Assembly (NCBI RefSeq): GCF_020447265.1
Contig: NZ_JAJADR010000007.1
Span: forward strand, 1-64,000
Direction: 5' to 3'
DNA from: Hymenobacter lucidus
Lineage (GTDB): Bacteria; Bacteroidota; Bacteroidia; Cytophagales; Hymenobacteraceae
DNA: 64,000 nt
In this document: piece by piece, positions 8,793 through 16,974 of the stretch
Layout: the number at the start of each line of letters is the position of its first letter
Numbering within the stretch: the first letter of the stretch is position 1
Made by a program: the position numbers and the translations under genes
The notes under the pieces: model-generated
What the model saw: only the letters and a program-made list of their open reading frames with translations
The model's database searches: none
Told to the model about the DNA's origin: nothing

Positions 8793-8823
8793 AATGCGGC
8801 GGGTAATGGTAGAACGATACAGC

Positions 8824-8831
8824 TATTTTTG
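8824..8831 (+). promoter_or_regulatory. -7 promoter box for crtD
   Basis: TATTTTTG fits TAnnTTTG and lies 67 bases before the preferred crtD start at 8899, in the divergent gap shared with the lipoprotein gene. Confidence 0.35.
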
Positions 8832-8898
8832 AGTCGTCTTGACCAGAATGGTGCCAGGAAGCTCCACCGGGCCAGTCTCACGGTCCCTTTCATTATCC

Positions 8899-10392
8899 AT
8901 GCCCCGTAAAAAGTCAGTAGCCTCCTCCGTCAAGCAGCCCGCCGCCATCATCGGGGCCGGTATTGCCGGCATTGCCACGGCCGTGCGCCTGGCCCTGAAG
9001 GGTCATGCCGTGACGGTATTCGAGGCCCAGGGTACGTTCGGGGGCAAAATGCACCAGTTCGATTTGCCCGGCGGCTACCGTTTCGATGCCGGCCCCTCGC
9101 TCTTTACCCTGCCGGCCCTGGTTGATGAGCTGTTTCGGCTGGCCGGGCGCGACCCGCAAGACCACTTCCGCTACCAGCGCCTCGACCCGATTACCCGCTA
9201 CTTCTTCGCCGATGGCACCCGCCTGAGCGCTTGGGCCGACGAGGAAAAGTTTGCCCAAGAAATAGAAGCCAAGCTCGGCGTGCCCGCCAGCAGCGTGCGG
9301 CAGTTTCTGCAGCGCAGCGGCCAGGCCTACGCGGCTACCGAAAGCACGTTTCTGCACAAGTCGCTGCACAAAGCCAGCACCTACTTCAGTTCCGACGTGC
9401 TCAAAGCCCTAGCCGCGCTGCCCGGCCTGGGCCTGACGGGCACCATGCACCAGCGCCACGCCAGTGCCTTTGCCGACGCCCGTCTGGTGCAGCTCTTCGA
9501 CCGGTTTGCCACCTACAACGGCTCCGACCCCTACCAGGCCCCGGCCACGCTGAGCCTGATTCCGCACCTCGAGCACGGTATCGGCGCATTTTACCCCGAA
9601 GGCGGTATCTACAGCATTGCCCGCAGCCTAGTAGAGCTGGCTGAGGAGCTGGGCGTGGAGTTCCGCTACCAGGAACCGGTGGAGGAAATTCTGACGGCGG
9701 CCGGGCAGGTAACCGGGGTGCGTACGGCCCAGGACGTGTACGACTTCGGGCTGGTAGTGAGCAACATGGACGTGGTGCCCACCTACCGCCTCCTGCTGCC
9801 TACCCAGCCCGCGCCCGAACGCACGCTCAGCCAGCCCCGCTCGTCGTCGGCCCTTATTTTCTACTGGGGCATTGGCCACAGCTTCCCCGAGCTGGATTTG
9901 CACAACATCTTCTTTTCCCAGGATTACCGGCAGGAGTTTCAAGCCATCTTCCAGGAAAAAACCGTAGCCGAAGATCCGACGGTATACGTGAACATTACGT
10001 CCAAAATGACTTCCACCGACGCGCCGGCCGGGCACGAAAACTGGTTTGTGATGGTGAACGTACCCCACAACCAGGGCCAGGACTGGGACGCGCTGATCCA
10101 CAAGACGCGCCGGGCCGTACTGGACAAAGTGAGCCGCACGCTGGGTGTGGAACTGGAGCCGCTGATCCGGGCCGAGCAGGTTTGGGACCCGCGTGGCATC
10201 GAGCAGCGCACGTCTTCGTTTGGCGGAGCGTTGTATGGCAGCAGCTCCAACAATCCGCTGGCGGCCTTTCTGCGGCACCCCAATTTCTCGGGGAAGCTGG
10301 AAGGACTGTACTTTTGCGGCGGCAGTGTGCATCCCGGCGGCGGAATTCCGCTGTGTCTGCTGTCGGCTAAAATCGTGGCTGACCTGATTTAA
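8899..10392 (+). CDS. crtD: Carotenoid desaturase, probably 1-hydroxycarotenoid 3,4-desaturase
   Basis: A 497-residue FAD-dependent desaturase of the CrtI/CrtD family. The dinucleotide-binding motif AAIIGAGIAGIATAVRLALK is near residue 13, followed by GGYRFDAGPSLFTLP. The C-terminal FAD motif is LYFCGGSVHPGGGIPLCLLSAK. The N-terminal pattern resembles flavobacterial CrtD more than CrtI, and the next gene is cruF, which acts in the same myxol/flexixanthin-type branch. Start codons at 8839 (TTG) and 8848 (ATG) are also in frame; 8899 is preferred because it places the Rossmann motif at the usual distance. CrtI function cannot be excluded. Confidence 0.85.
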   Translation: MPRKKSVASSVKQPAAIIGAGIAGIATAVRLALKGHAVTVFEAQGTFGGKMHQFDLPGGYRFDAGPSLFTLPALVDELFRLAGRDPQDHFRYQRLDPITRYFFADGTRLSAWADEEKFAQEIEAKLGVPASSVRQFLQRSGQAYAATESTFLHKSLHKASTYFSSDVLKALAALPGLGLTGTMHQRHASAFADARLVQLFDRFATYNGSDPYQAPATLSLIPHLEHGIGAFYPEGGIYSIARSLVELAEELGVEFRYQEPVEEILTAAGQVTGVRTAQDVYDFGLVVSNMDVVPTYRLLLPTQPAPERTLSQPRSSSALIFYWGIGHSFPELDLHNIFFSQDYRQEFQAIFQEKTVAEDPTVYVNITSKMTSTDAPAGHENWFVMVNVPHNQGQDWDALIHKTRRAVLDKVSRTLGVELEPLIRAEQVWDPRGIEQRTSSFGGALYGSSSNNPLAAFLRHPNFSGKLEGLYFCGGSVHPGGGIPLCLLSAKIVADLI

Positions 10393-10528
10393 AATTTCAA
10401 CCTTTCAAGTTGAATGTTACCGCCCGGGCTGTTTGTTAGCGTAGTTCCGCCAACGTTAGCCTGACTATTAAGAGCGTAGCCCGAACCAGCTATTCACTCC
10501 GAACATTCGACATCCAGCATCCCTATTA

Positions 10529-11221
10529 ATGCCTTTCTCCGAATCAACCCAACACCTGCCGGCAGCCCCGCCGGCCGCGCCCGATACCAGCCTGCGCCGC
10601 CTGCGCGTAGCTCAGGGTATCTTGCTGCTGTTTCACGCTACGGGCTTTCTGGGGCTGGCTTTTTCCCAAGACCCCAGCTTTTACCTGCAGTTTGTGCCCC
10701 TGAACCTGCTGCTGACGGCCGTGCTACTCTTCGCCTTTCAGCGCGACCGGAACCTGGCTTTCCTCACCTTCTGTGTCACGACGGTGCTTGTGGGCTTCTT
10801 CGTGGAGGTAATCGGCATTCAGACGGGCAAGATCTTTGGGCAGTATACCTACGGCACCACGCTGGGTATCAAGTGGCTGAACGTGCCCCTCATCATTGGC
10901 CTGAACTGGCTGATGCTGACCTACATGGCCGGCATTCTGGCGCGCTATCTACCGCTACCGGGCTTTCTGCGGGCCGTGGCCGCGGCCCTGCTCATGGTGG
11001 GTATGGACATGTGCATCGAGCCCGTGGCCGTGCGCTACGACTTCTGGACCTGGTTTTACGACCTGATTCCGCTCCAGAACTTTAAGGGCTGGTTTGCAGT
11101 AAGCCTTATCCTGCAGGTTTATTTCAACCGCAGCGACTTTGAGAAGCATAACCCGCTGGTACCTTTCGTGTATCTGCTGCAACTGCTATTTTTCTTCGGG
11201 CTTGGCTGGTTTATTCGCTAA
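10529..11221 (+). CDS. cruF: Carotenoid 1',2'-hydratase CruF-like membrane protein
   Basis: A 230-residue membrane protein with six to seven hydrophobic helices. It carries CruF-type features: FFVEVIGIQTGKIFGQYTYG, a central LNVPLIIGLNWLMLTYM and MDMCIEPVAVRYDFWTW. CruF-family enzymes hydrate the end of linear or monocyclic carotenoids (bisanhydrobacterioruberin hydratase in archaea, CruF in myxol pathways). It follows crtD after 136 bases, and the two steps fit synthesis of a hydroxylated monocyclic carotenoid such as flexixanthin. The exact product is an inference. Confidence 0.85.
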   Translation: MPFSESTQHLPAAPPAAPDTSLRRLRVAQGILLLFHATGFLGLAFSQDPSFYLQFVPLNLLLTAVLLFAFQRDRNLAFLTFCVTTVLVGFFVEVIGIQTGKIFGQYTYGTTLGIKWLNVPLIIGLNWLMLTYMAGILARYLPLPGFLRAVAAALLMVGMDMCIEPVAVRYDFWTWFYDLIPLQNFKGWFAVSLILQVYFNRSDFEKHNPLVPFVYLLQLLFFFGLGWFIR

Positions 11222-11256
11222 CTTTCATTCCCTTAGCTCCCACCTTATCTAGTTCT

Positions 11257-11871
11257 ATGAACCAAACGCTACGCGACACGCTGCTGGAAGAAGCCATTCA
11301 GCTTTTTCAAACCCGGGGCATCACCAACCTGCCCCTCGAGCAGATTATGGCCAAGCTGGATGTGTCGCCTACCACTTTCCGCGAGATGTTCCAGGACAAG
11401 GAGGACCTCGTGCTGCAAGTCACCCAATACGACATTGAGCGCCAGAAGCGGGAGCACGCCGAGCTCTTCAAGCGCGTCGATAATGCCGTGGCCCGTCTGC
11501 TAAGTTTGCTCGAAATGGGTATCCGGGACCTGCGCAAGGTTACCGCCCCCCAGTACTTTGCCGACTTGATACAGGACTATCCGCAGGCCTGGGAGCTGGG
11601 CCAGCAGCATTTGGCCGAGTATTCTTACCCCCAGATTCATAACCTCCTCAATGAGGGCATTTTGCAGAAAACCCTGCGTGGCGACATCAACATTGCCTTG
11701 GTCAGCAAAATCATCATCGAGCAGCTCTACATGGTGCTCAACGAGCAGATTTTCCCGCCCAGCCGCTACGATGTAGCCGAGGTGTTCCGCAGCGTGTACC
11801 TATACTACATGCGTGGCCTCTGCACCGACGAGGGCCTGAAAAGCGCCGCTGCCTACTTCGCCCGGATGTAG
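11257..11871 (+). CDS. TetR/AcrR family transcriptional regulator
   Basis: A 204-residue regulator. The N-terminal helix-turn-helix spans about residues 8-52 (EEAIQLFQTRGITNLPLEQIMAKL, then VSPTTFREMFQDKEDLV). The remaining helices form a ligand domain without a diagnostic motif. It starts 35 bases after cruF on the same strand, so it may be co-transcribed with the carotenoid genes and could control them or the membrane. Ligand and target are unknown. Confidence 0.85.
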   Translation: MNQTLRDTLLEEAIQLFQTRGITNLPLEQIMAKLDVSPTTFREMFQDKEDLVLQVTQYDIERQKREHAELFKRVDNAVARLLSLLEMGIRDLRKVTAPQYFADLIQDYPQAWELGQQHLAEYSYPQIHNLLNEGILQKTLRGDINIALVSKIIIEQLYMVLNEQIFPPSRYDVAEVFRSVYLYYMRGLCTDEGLKSAAAYFARM

Positions 11872-11892
11872 CTTTCGTAGTAGCCCAAACGC

Positions 11893-11925
11893 AAAAGAGG
11901 AGCCCCAAGGGGCTCCTCTTTTTTT
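11893..11925. terminator. Intrinsic terminator between converging genes
   Basis: Arms 11893-11906 and 11909-11922 are perfect complements, with A residues on the left and T residues on the right. It can serve both the tetR gene (plus) and the DUF6952-like gene (minus). Confidence 0.85.
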
Positions 11926-11940
11926 GTGCAGTCAGCAAGC

Positions 11941-12183
11941 TTAGCTAATGGACACGCGTACTTTTTTGGTGTACTCGCGCAACGCGTCCTTGAACTCGGA
12001 CTGGTGGTCCTGCATGTGGTTCAGGATGAAGATGGCGGCAAAAACGTGGGTAAGCTGCTCTCCTTCGTCCTCACCTTCCACCTCGAAGGCTGGCTGCTGC
12101 TCGTCGAGCAGCGCTTCTTCGGCTTCTACTAGGCTTGCCAGCGTCTGCGACTCAACTAGGCGCTTGATTACAGGGATTTTCAT
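11941..12183 (-). CDS. Small conserved protein, DUF6952-like
   Basis: An 80-residue soluble protein beginning MKIPVIKRLVESQTLASLVE, with an acidic centre (EVEGEDEGEQLTHVFAAIFI) and a basic end. It resembles a short conserved Bacteroidota family (DUF6952) of unknown function that lies beside a thioredoxin gene. Here the thioredoxin gene ends 11 bases upstream on the same strand, so the two form an operon. The family name is from memory; the operon arrangement is visible directly. Confidence 0.75.
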   Translation of the reverse strand: MKIPVIKRLVESQTLASLVEAEEALLDEQQPAFEVEGEDEGEQLTHVFAAIFILNHMQDHQSEFKDALREYTKKVRVSIS

Positions 12184-12194
12184 CGTCGGCTACC

Positions 12195-12512
12195 TTAGTT
12201 CAAGCGGTTGATGAGGTCGGCTACGGCTTCTTCCTTGCTGGCCGACACGGTGTCGAGCAGCTCTCCGTCCTTGAAGATGGCGAAGAAGGGAAGGGTAGTC
12301 ACGTTGGCCAGCTTGCGGGCAGCGGGGCTGGTTTCGGCATTCACATCCAGAAACTTGATGCCTTGGTTCTGCTCGGCCTGGGCCATGCGCTTGTACTTGG
12401 GCGAAAACAGCCGGCAGTTGCCGCACCAGTCGGCGTAGTATTTCACCACTACTTTTTCGTGCGTTTCGAGGAGTTGCTGGAAATCGGAGTCGGTGGCTTT
12501 CGTAACAGGCAT
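12195..12512 (-). CDS. Cytoplasmic thioredoxin family protein
   Basis: A 105-residue thioredoxin without a signal peptide. The active site is ADWCGNC with cysteines at residues 30 and 33; Asn replaces the usual Pro of CGPC, which should alter redox potential. A cis-proline follows in VTTLPFFAIFKDGEL. The frame is open from 12575, but the ATG at 12512 gives the family's normal length and leaves a leader of about 55 bases. That leader holds a perfect 14-bp palindrome. First gene of an operon with the DUF6952-like gene. Confidence 0.9.
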   Translation of the reverse strand: MPVTKATDSDFQQLLETHEKVVVKYYADWCGNCRLFSPKYKRMAQAEQNQGIKFLDVNAETSPAARKLANVTTLPFFAIFKDGELLDTVSASKEEAVADLINRLN

Positions 12513-12541
12513 TCTATCTTGGAATTTGATTGACAAAGAAA

Positions 12542-12580
12542 CAGCCAGATAAGAATGTTTCTTATCTGGCTGCAAAGCTA
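12542..12580 (-). promoter_or_regulatory. -7 box and perfect palindrome before the thioredoxin gene
   Basis: On the minus strand TAGCTTTG (12580-12573) is followed at once by a palindrome with 14-base arms, 12559-12572 and 12542-12555, around a three-base loop. A T-rich TTTCTTT follows. It could be an operator over the transcription start, a 5' hairpin stabilising the message, or a short attenuator. Confidence 0.6.
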
Positions 12581-12638
12581 AAGCACGAATGCGGCAAAAA
12601 GGTTTATTCCGCCAATAATTTCCGCCGCGCCACCGCTA

Positions 12639-14159
12639 TTATTCCCGCACCAGGCGCGTGCGCAGCACCTGCCCGTCAATTACAGCCGACAGCAGATACA
12701 CGCCCATCGGCTGCTCAGCGCCAAACGAAGCCGGCAGCTGGTTTTCGCCGGGCTGCAACGCTACCGGGGCCTGGCTGATAACCCGGCCCAGCACGTCCCG
12801 CACCGTGAGCTGCACCGTCTGGGCTTTGGCGGCCGTTAGGTAAATCGTGTACTGGTTGTGCGCCGGGTTGGGCGCGGCGCTCAGGCCGCTGGCAATAGCC
12901 TGCTGCGGGAAGCTCACCGTCCGGACCGGCGAATAGGTATCAGTGCCATCAGCATCGTGCTGGCGTAGGCGGTAGTAGAGCAACTGGCCCCGGCGAGCCG
13001 CGCCGGCATCGGTGAAGCGGTATTGCTGAGCGGTAGTGGTCGTGCCACGGCCGGCCACAAAGCCCACGCGCTGGAACAGCTTGCTGTCGGTGCTGACTTC
13101 CACGAAGAACCCGTCGTTGTTCAGCTCCGAAGCCGTCGACCAACTCAGCAGCGCGTCGTTGTTTTTAGCCAGGGCCGTGAATTCGCGCAGCTCTACTGGC
13201 AGCGGGTTGTTCTGATCGGCCGAGGCGAAGATGCCGTAGGTGTTCTGCAGGTCGGTAGTGAGCGTGTTATTGGTTGTATTCACGCTGCCCTGCGGGCTTT
13301 CCCAGGTCGAGCCATTCCAGCGCTGCAGGCGCAGGCGGCTTTCCGTAATGGTGTTAGGGGCCGTGCTCCACTCCGCCTCAAGGTAGCCAAAGGTCAGCGT
13401 TGCGTTGGGTACCAGCGTGTAGTTGGAAGGCTGCACGATAAAGTACCGGTCGAGGGCATACTTGGAATTGCCTTGTAGGGTGGTGATACCCGCCGGCAGG
13501 GGCAGGTTATCGGCCGTCGTGGGGTAGGTGGCAAACGACAAGGTGCCATTGGCGCTGCCCGGCGCCGAAATAACGGCCGACATGGGTACGGCCGTGCTGC
13601 CCGAGCCCATCGGAATGATGTAGGTGCCGGTGTTGGAGCCAATCACCCAGTTCAGCTTGCCGTAGCCGGCCGCGGCCGAGGTTTCGCCCACGAGCGTGCC
13701 TGTCGTGCGGCTCAGGGCCGAAGCCGCGCCGTTGTTCAGCGTCAGCACTTTGGAGTTGAGCTGCACCTGGGCCGCACCCAGCGCGAGCGTACCCGCGCTG
13801 GCGCCTACCGCAATATCGGCTGTGAGCTGCACCGGGCCGGTAGCGCCACTGACATCCAGCGAGTGGAAGGTAGTAGTGCCGCTGCCCCCGATTTGCTGAG
13901 TGCCCGTGCCGGTAAGCCGCACCGTGCCCGTAGCGGGCGCAAGCACGCCGCCGCTGGTGTTGTTGGTCCAGTTGCCGGTCAGGCTCAGCGTACCGGCGTT
14001 GTCGATGGTGCCGCCGCTGCTGATGCTCACGTCGCCCACGACGGACACTTCTGCCCCGGACTGAATGGTAATGGAGGCTCCCTGGTTCGAAAGCCCCTGG
14101 CCGACGGCCGGCAGCGTAGCCAACAGGCAAAGCGCGCCGATGGGTAGAGAATGTTTCAT
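12639..14159 (-). CDS. Secreted protein with type IX sorting domain
   Basis: A 506-residue exported protein. A signal peptide (residues 1-20) is followed by a Gly/Thr/Ser-rich repetitive region of beta-solenoid character (GTIDNAGTLSLTGNW, GTVRLTGTGTQQIGGSG). A central domain has PLPVELREFTALAKN and VSWSTASELNNDGF-like strands, a segment common in Bacteroidota type IX cargo. The last 75 residues are a C-terminal sorting domain (APNPAHNQYTIYL, VRDVLGRVISQ, GVYLLSAVIDG). It should be carried to the surface by the type IX system. It is last in the five-gene operon, 19 bases after a collar-domain gene. Confidence 0.85.
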   Translation of the reverse strand: MKHSLPIGALCLLATLPAVGQGLSNQGASITIQSGAEVSVVGDVSISSGGTIDNAGTLSLTGNWTNNTSGGVLAPATGTVRLTGTGTQQIGGSGTTTFHSLDVSGATGPVQLTADIAVGASAGTLALGAAQVQLNSKVLTLNNGAASALSRTTGTLVGETSAAAGYGKLNWVIGSNTGTYIIPMGSGSTAVPMSAVISAPGSANGTLSFATYPTTADNLPLPAGITTLQGNSKYALDRYFIVQPSNYTLVPNATLTFGYLEAEWSTAPNTITESRLRLQRWNGSTWESPQGSVNTTNNTLTTDLQNTYGIFASADQNNPLPVELREFTALAKNNDALLSWSTASELNNDGFFVEVSTDSKLFQRVGFVAGRGTTTTAQQYRFTDAGAARRGQLLYYRLRQHDADGTDTYSPVRTVSFPQQAIASGLSAAPNPAHNQYTIYLTAAKAQTVQLTVRDVLGRVISQAPVALQPGENQLPASFGAEQPMGVYLLSAVIDGQVLRTRLVRE

Positions 14160-14178
14160 AGCGAAAAAGGGAAGCTGC

Positions 14179-14853
14179 TTATGGACGCTGCGGGAAAATT
14201 CCGGCGAGGCAAATGCAATACACCATATTCAGATACGGCTGCTGGTTGTTGTGGGCGGCACCAGGAGCGGTGACCGCGCCGGGCGTAAACCCGGTGCCGG
14301 ACGCCGCATACTGGGCTTGGCCGGAGCCATTGCTGGCCAGGTAAGCATTTTGGGGCGAACTGGTCGTGCCCGGCTCGGGGCTGTAGCTCAGCGCCATGGT
14401 ATGCTGGTGGGCCGGCAGCTCGTTGATCTGCAGAGGAACCGTGTCAGTGCCGCCACTCTGACCCACGGAGTAGTTGCTCAGCCCTGGCCCCTGACCAGCG
14501 CCTACTACCACCCGGCCGTTCAGATTGGGCAGCGCAAAAGTGGTTCTTCCATCGCCGCCAAACTGGATACCAATCAGGGCAAATAGGGCCGTGTTCTGGT
14601 TGATGGCTATGATCTGCCCATCACAGAGAGCATAGTTCCGGGGAGCGAAGTTGAAGGGAACCATGATTATTTCCCCTAGGTAGGCATTTTCTCCCCCTGT
14701 GAGCGGGCTGGCGGTAGCGGTGGGGGTATGGCCCAGCAACGCTTGCAAGGGTGAGGCCAGAAAACTGCCGGCCAGGGCCCCGGACAGACGTTTGAGCAGG
14801 CTCCGGCGGCCGGGCTGGGCCGGCGAGGCAGGAGAAGGAGAGGAGGTTGACAC
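14179..14853 (-). CDS. Tail-collar domain protein, copy 3 (MdpB-like)
   Basis: A 224-residue protein with a twin-arginine-like leader (GRRSLLKRLSGALAGSFLAS, about residues 15-34) and a phage tail collar domain: YLGEIIMVPFNFAP, ALCDGQIIAINQNTALFALI, GGDGRTTFALPNLNGR, and PAHQHTM. It ends NNQQPYLNMVYCICLAGIFP. Relatives are annotated as tail fibre or microcystin-dependent proteins, but no phage structural or packaging gene is nearby, so a chromosomal exported role is more likely. It lies two bases after the previous collar gene. A frame-compatible start upstream is not needed because the RR leader is near the N-terminus. Confidence 0.85.
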   Translation of the reverse strand: MSTSSPSPASPAQPGRRSLLKRLSGALAGSFLASPLQALLGHTPTATASPLTGGENAYLGEIIMVPFNFAPRNYALCDGQIIAINQNTALFALIGIQFGGDGRTTFALPNLNGRVVVGAGQGPGLSNYSVGQSGGTDTVPLQINELPAHQHTMALSYSPEPGTTSSPQNAYLASNGSGQAQYAASGTGFTPGAVTAPGAAHNNQQPYLNMVYCICLAGIFPQRP

Positions 14854-14855
14854 GG

Positions 14856-15518
14856 CTAGCTGCGGGAAGGAAAGATGCCTTGCACGGCAATAAGAAATCG
14901 GATACTGATGTAGGGCTGACGGTTTTCGTGCCCCTGGTTGCCGCCCGCTACTTCCGAGACGTTGGCCAGCGCCGTGTTTACGGTGTTAATGTTGCCATAC
15001 TGGGGCACGCCCGCCCCACCATCGGCCAGAAAATTGTGCACGGCCGGGCCGGTGGTACCCGCCAGGCTGGTAGTACCCAGGGCGGTGCTAACGGCCAGGC
15101 CGTGGTAGTGCGCGGGCATCTCACTGGCCTGCAGCACGTGGGTTTCGGTGCCCGCTTTCCCGCCTACTGCCGCGCTGCCGCGGTAGGCCATTACCCGCCC
15201 CCGCATATCGGGAAGGGCAAAAGTGGTTCTTCCGTCGCCGCCAAACTGGTTGCCGAGCAGGGCATACAGAGCCGAGTTCTGGTTGATTTGCAGAATCTGC
15301 CCATCACAGGGTAGCCAGCCACTTATCGTAAGGTTGTGGGCGACCATCATAATTTCCCCCAAAAAAGTATATTCTCCCTGGGGAGAGGCAGCCGGTTGGG
15401 GGCGGGCAACTGCTTTGCTGTTGCCCAGCAGGAAGCCGCCGCCGAGCACGCCACCCAGCTTTTTAAGCCAGCTCCGCCGGGAAGCCCCGCCGGCCGGCGA
15501 ATCGTTTATTGAGAACAT
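14856..15518 (-). CDS. Tail-collar domain protein, copy 2 (MdpB-like)
   Basis: A 220-residue paralogue of its two neighbours. The leader is the most TAT-like of the three: SRRSWLKKLGGVLGGGFLLG at about residues 13-32. The collar domain has YTFLGEIMMVAHNLT, LPCDGQILQINQNSALYALL, GGDGRTTFALPDMRGR and PAHYHGL, and ends NRQPYISIRFLIAVQGIFP. The Arg-Arg and the hydrophobic stretch suggest export folded by the Tat system. Sixteen bases separate it from the first collar gene and two from the next. Confidence 0.85.
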   Translation of the reverse strand: MFSINDSPAGGASRRSWLKKLGGVLGGGFLLGNSKAVARPQPAASPQGEYTFLGEIMMVAHNLTISGWLPCDGQILQINQNSALYALLGNQFGGDGRTTFALPDMRGRVMAYRGSAAVGGKAGTETHVLQASEMPAHYHGLAVSTALGTTSLAGTTGPAVHNFLADGGAGVPQYGNINTVNTALANVSEVAGGNQGHENRQPYISIRFLIAVQGIFPSRS

Positions 15519-15534
15519 GGATTGAAAGTGCTAG

Positions 15535-16203
15535 CTATTGGGGATAAAGTCCATCTGTCGCAATGCAGTACGGAACCGCCAGGTAAGGCTGAATATTGGA
15601 ATGGGCTGCTCCGCTACCCACCGAGCTCATCGGCAGGGCGGGGGGCGTTACCAGGCCAGCGGTGGCCTGCGTATACTGGGCCGAGCCCGTGCCACTGTCG
15701 GCCGGTACAAGGCCTTGCGGCGCACTGCCCGTGCCCGGCAACGTGCTGGCTCCTACGGTGTGGGTATGACTCGGCAGTTGCGCGGTAGTGAGCGTCACGG
15801 TTTCTACGCCGCCTTTGTTGCCCAGCGCGTAGGTAGTTGCCAAGCCTGGCCCCTGACCCGGATGCACCGCTACCCGGCCCCGCATATCGGGCAGGTTAAA
15901 GGTACTTATCCCGTCGCCGCCATACGTAGTACCAATAACGTAGAACAGGACCTCGTATTCAGAAATGGCTAAGGTGCGGCCATCGCACGGCAACCAGCCA
16001 AGCGGCGCGAAGTTGTAAGGATACAAGGCAATTTCCCCGACATAGGGCTCTGCACCGTTGGGGCGCAACGATACCAGCGGCCGGGCCTGGGGGGCCGCGC
16101 CGGGCCGCAGCCAGCGCTGCACCCGTTGCAACAAAGAGCGGCGCTGCGGCACAGAGCCGAGCGCAGCAGCAGAAAAATCAGCCATAAAACCAGCGGAACT
16201 CAA
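15535..16203 (-). CDS. Tail-collar domain protein, copy 1 (MdpB-like)
   Basis: A 222-residue collar-domain protein. The leader keeps QRRSLLQRVQRWLRPG but lacks the hydrophobic stretch of the other two, so export may have been lost or may use another route. The domain has YVGEIALYPYNFAP, LPCDGRTLAISEYEVLFYVI, GGDGISTFNLPDMRGR and PSHTHTVG, ending NIQPYLAVPYCIATDGLYPQ. First of the three tandem copies, 26 bases after the short secreted protein gene. Confidence 0.83.
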   Translation of the reverse strand: MSSAGFMADFSAAALGSVPQRRSLLQRVQRWLRPGAAPQARPLVSLRPNGAEPYVGEIALYPYNFAPLGWLPCDGRTLAISEYEVLFYVIGTTYGGDGISTFNLPDMRGRVAVHPGQGPGLATTYALGNKGGVETVTLTTAQLPSHTHTVGASTLPGTGSAPQGLVPADSGTGSAQYTQATAGLVTPPALPMSSVGSGAAHSNIQPYLAVPYCIATDGLYPQ

Positions 16204-16229
16204 CAGACGAATAACAGAAAAACAACCGG

Positions 16230-16796
16230 CTACGACTCGCGGCGCCAGGCCCCGCTCGTGTAGATATACCGCGCCGCGTATTTGGGCAGCAGGTTGCCCG
16301 TGCCGCTACCGGACACTACCGGCAGGTACTGCAGGTCGTTGTTGACGATGATCAGCATCTGGCCTTCGGTGCCGGTGCCGAGCGTCACGGTGTTGTTGGT
16401 CGCCGCCCCGTTATCGGTGTAGTTGACGGTGGTGGTAGTGGGGTTGAGCGTGGCAGCGGTGGTAGAAGGGGCCACCACGTCGGCCTTAGTGGCGGCGGGA
16501 ACGGCACTTACGGCAGCCCAGGCCGAAGCCGTGCGCTGGTAGAGGCCAGGCGTGTTATCGGTCTGGTAGATCAGCAGGCCGGTGGCGGGCGACGCTATCC
16601 GGTCCCGGTCGGCCATCGTCATGCGCGGGGGCAGGAAGCCCTTGGGCGTGGTGGTACCAGAAGCCACTTCCAGCACCGCCGACGAGTTGGGCACGGTCAC
16701 CCCAATGCCGACGCTGCCGGTTTGGGCGTGGGCTGCAATTGAACCAGTTGTCAGCGCTGCCGCTGTCAATAATCGAAACCGTAAGTCTTTGCTCAT
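16230..16796 (-). CDS. Short secreted protein, tail-fibre-like N-terminal segment
   Basis: A 188-residue exported protein with a signal peptide ending AAHAQ (about residue 25). The segment VGIGVTVPNSSAVLEVASGTT, then KGFLPPRMTMADRDRI and PATGLLIYQTDNTPGLY, is common at the start of large Bacteroidota surface proteins with tail-fibre domains. Here the protein stops soon after, with no collar or chaperone domain, so it is either a reduced form or a partner of the three collar proteins encoded just downstream. Start at 16796 chosen so that the signal peptide is N-terminal. First gene of the operon. Confidence 0.75.
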   Translation of the reverse strand: MSKDLRFRLLTAAALTTGSIAAHAQTGSVGIGVTVPNSSAVLEVASGTTTPKGFLPPRMTMADRDRIASPATGLLIYQTDNTPGLYQRTASAWAAVSAVPAATKADVVAPSTTAATLNPTTTTVNYTDNGAATNNTVTLGTGTEGQMLIIVNNDLQYLPVVSGSGTGNLLPKYAARYIYTSGAWRRES

Positions 16797-16974
16797 ACGT
16801 ACCAAAAATGGAATTGCGCACACGGGCGCTATATATTGTGTCAAAGCTAGGAAATATAGGCCAAAATATAGCCTTGACGCCGAGCATATTGCAATAAACA
16901 GCTCGGCAGTGGCAACCCTGACCCGGCGGATGCACGTACAGCGGCGGTTATTCCATTCAGTATTTGCCCGTCTT

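Noticed and set aside
10398..10416. Small hairpin TTCAAC...GTTGAA after crtD, as a terminator
   Set aside because: Stem of six A/T-rich pairs without a T run; cruF follows on the same strand and read-through is likely.
14179..16203. Prophage, because three genes encode tail-collar proteins
   Set aside because: No capsid, terminase, portal, lysis or integrase gene is near, and the proteins have export leaders, which phage tail proteins lack.
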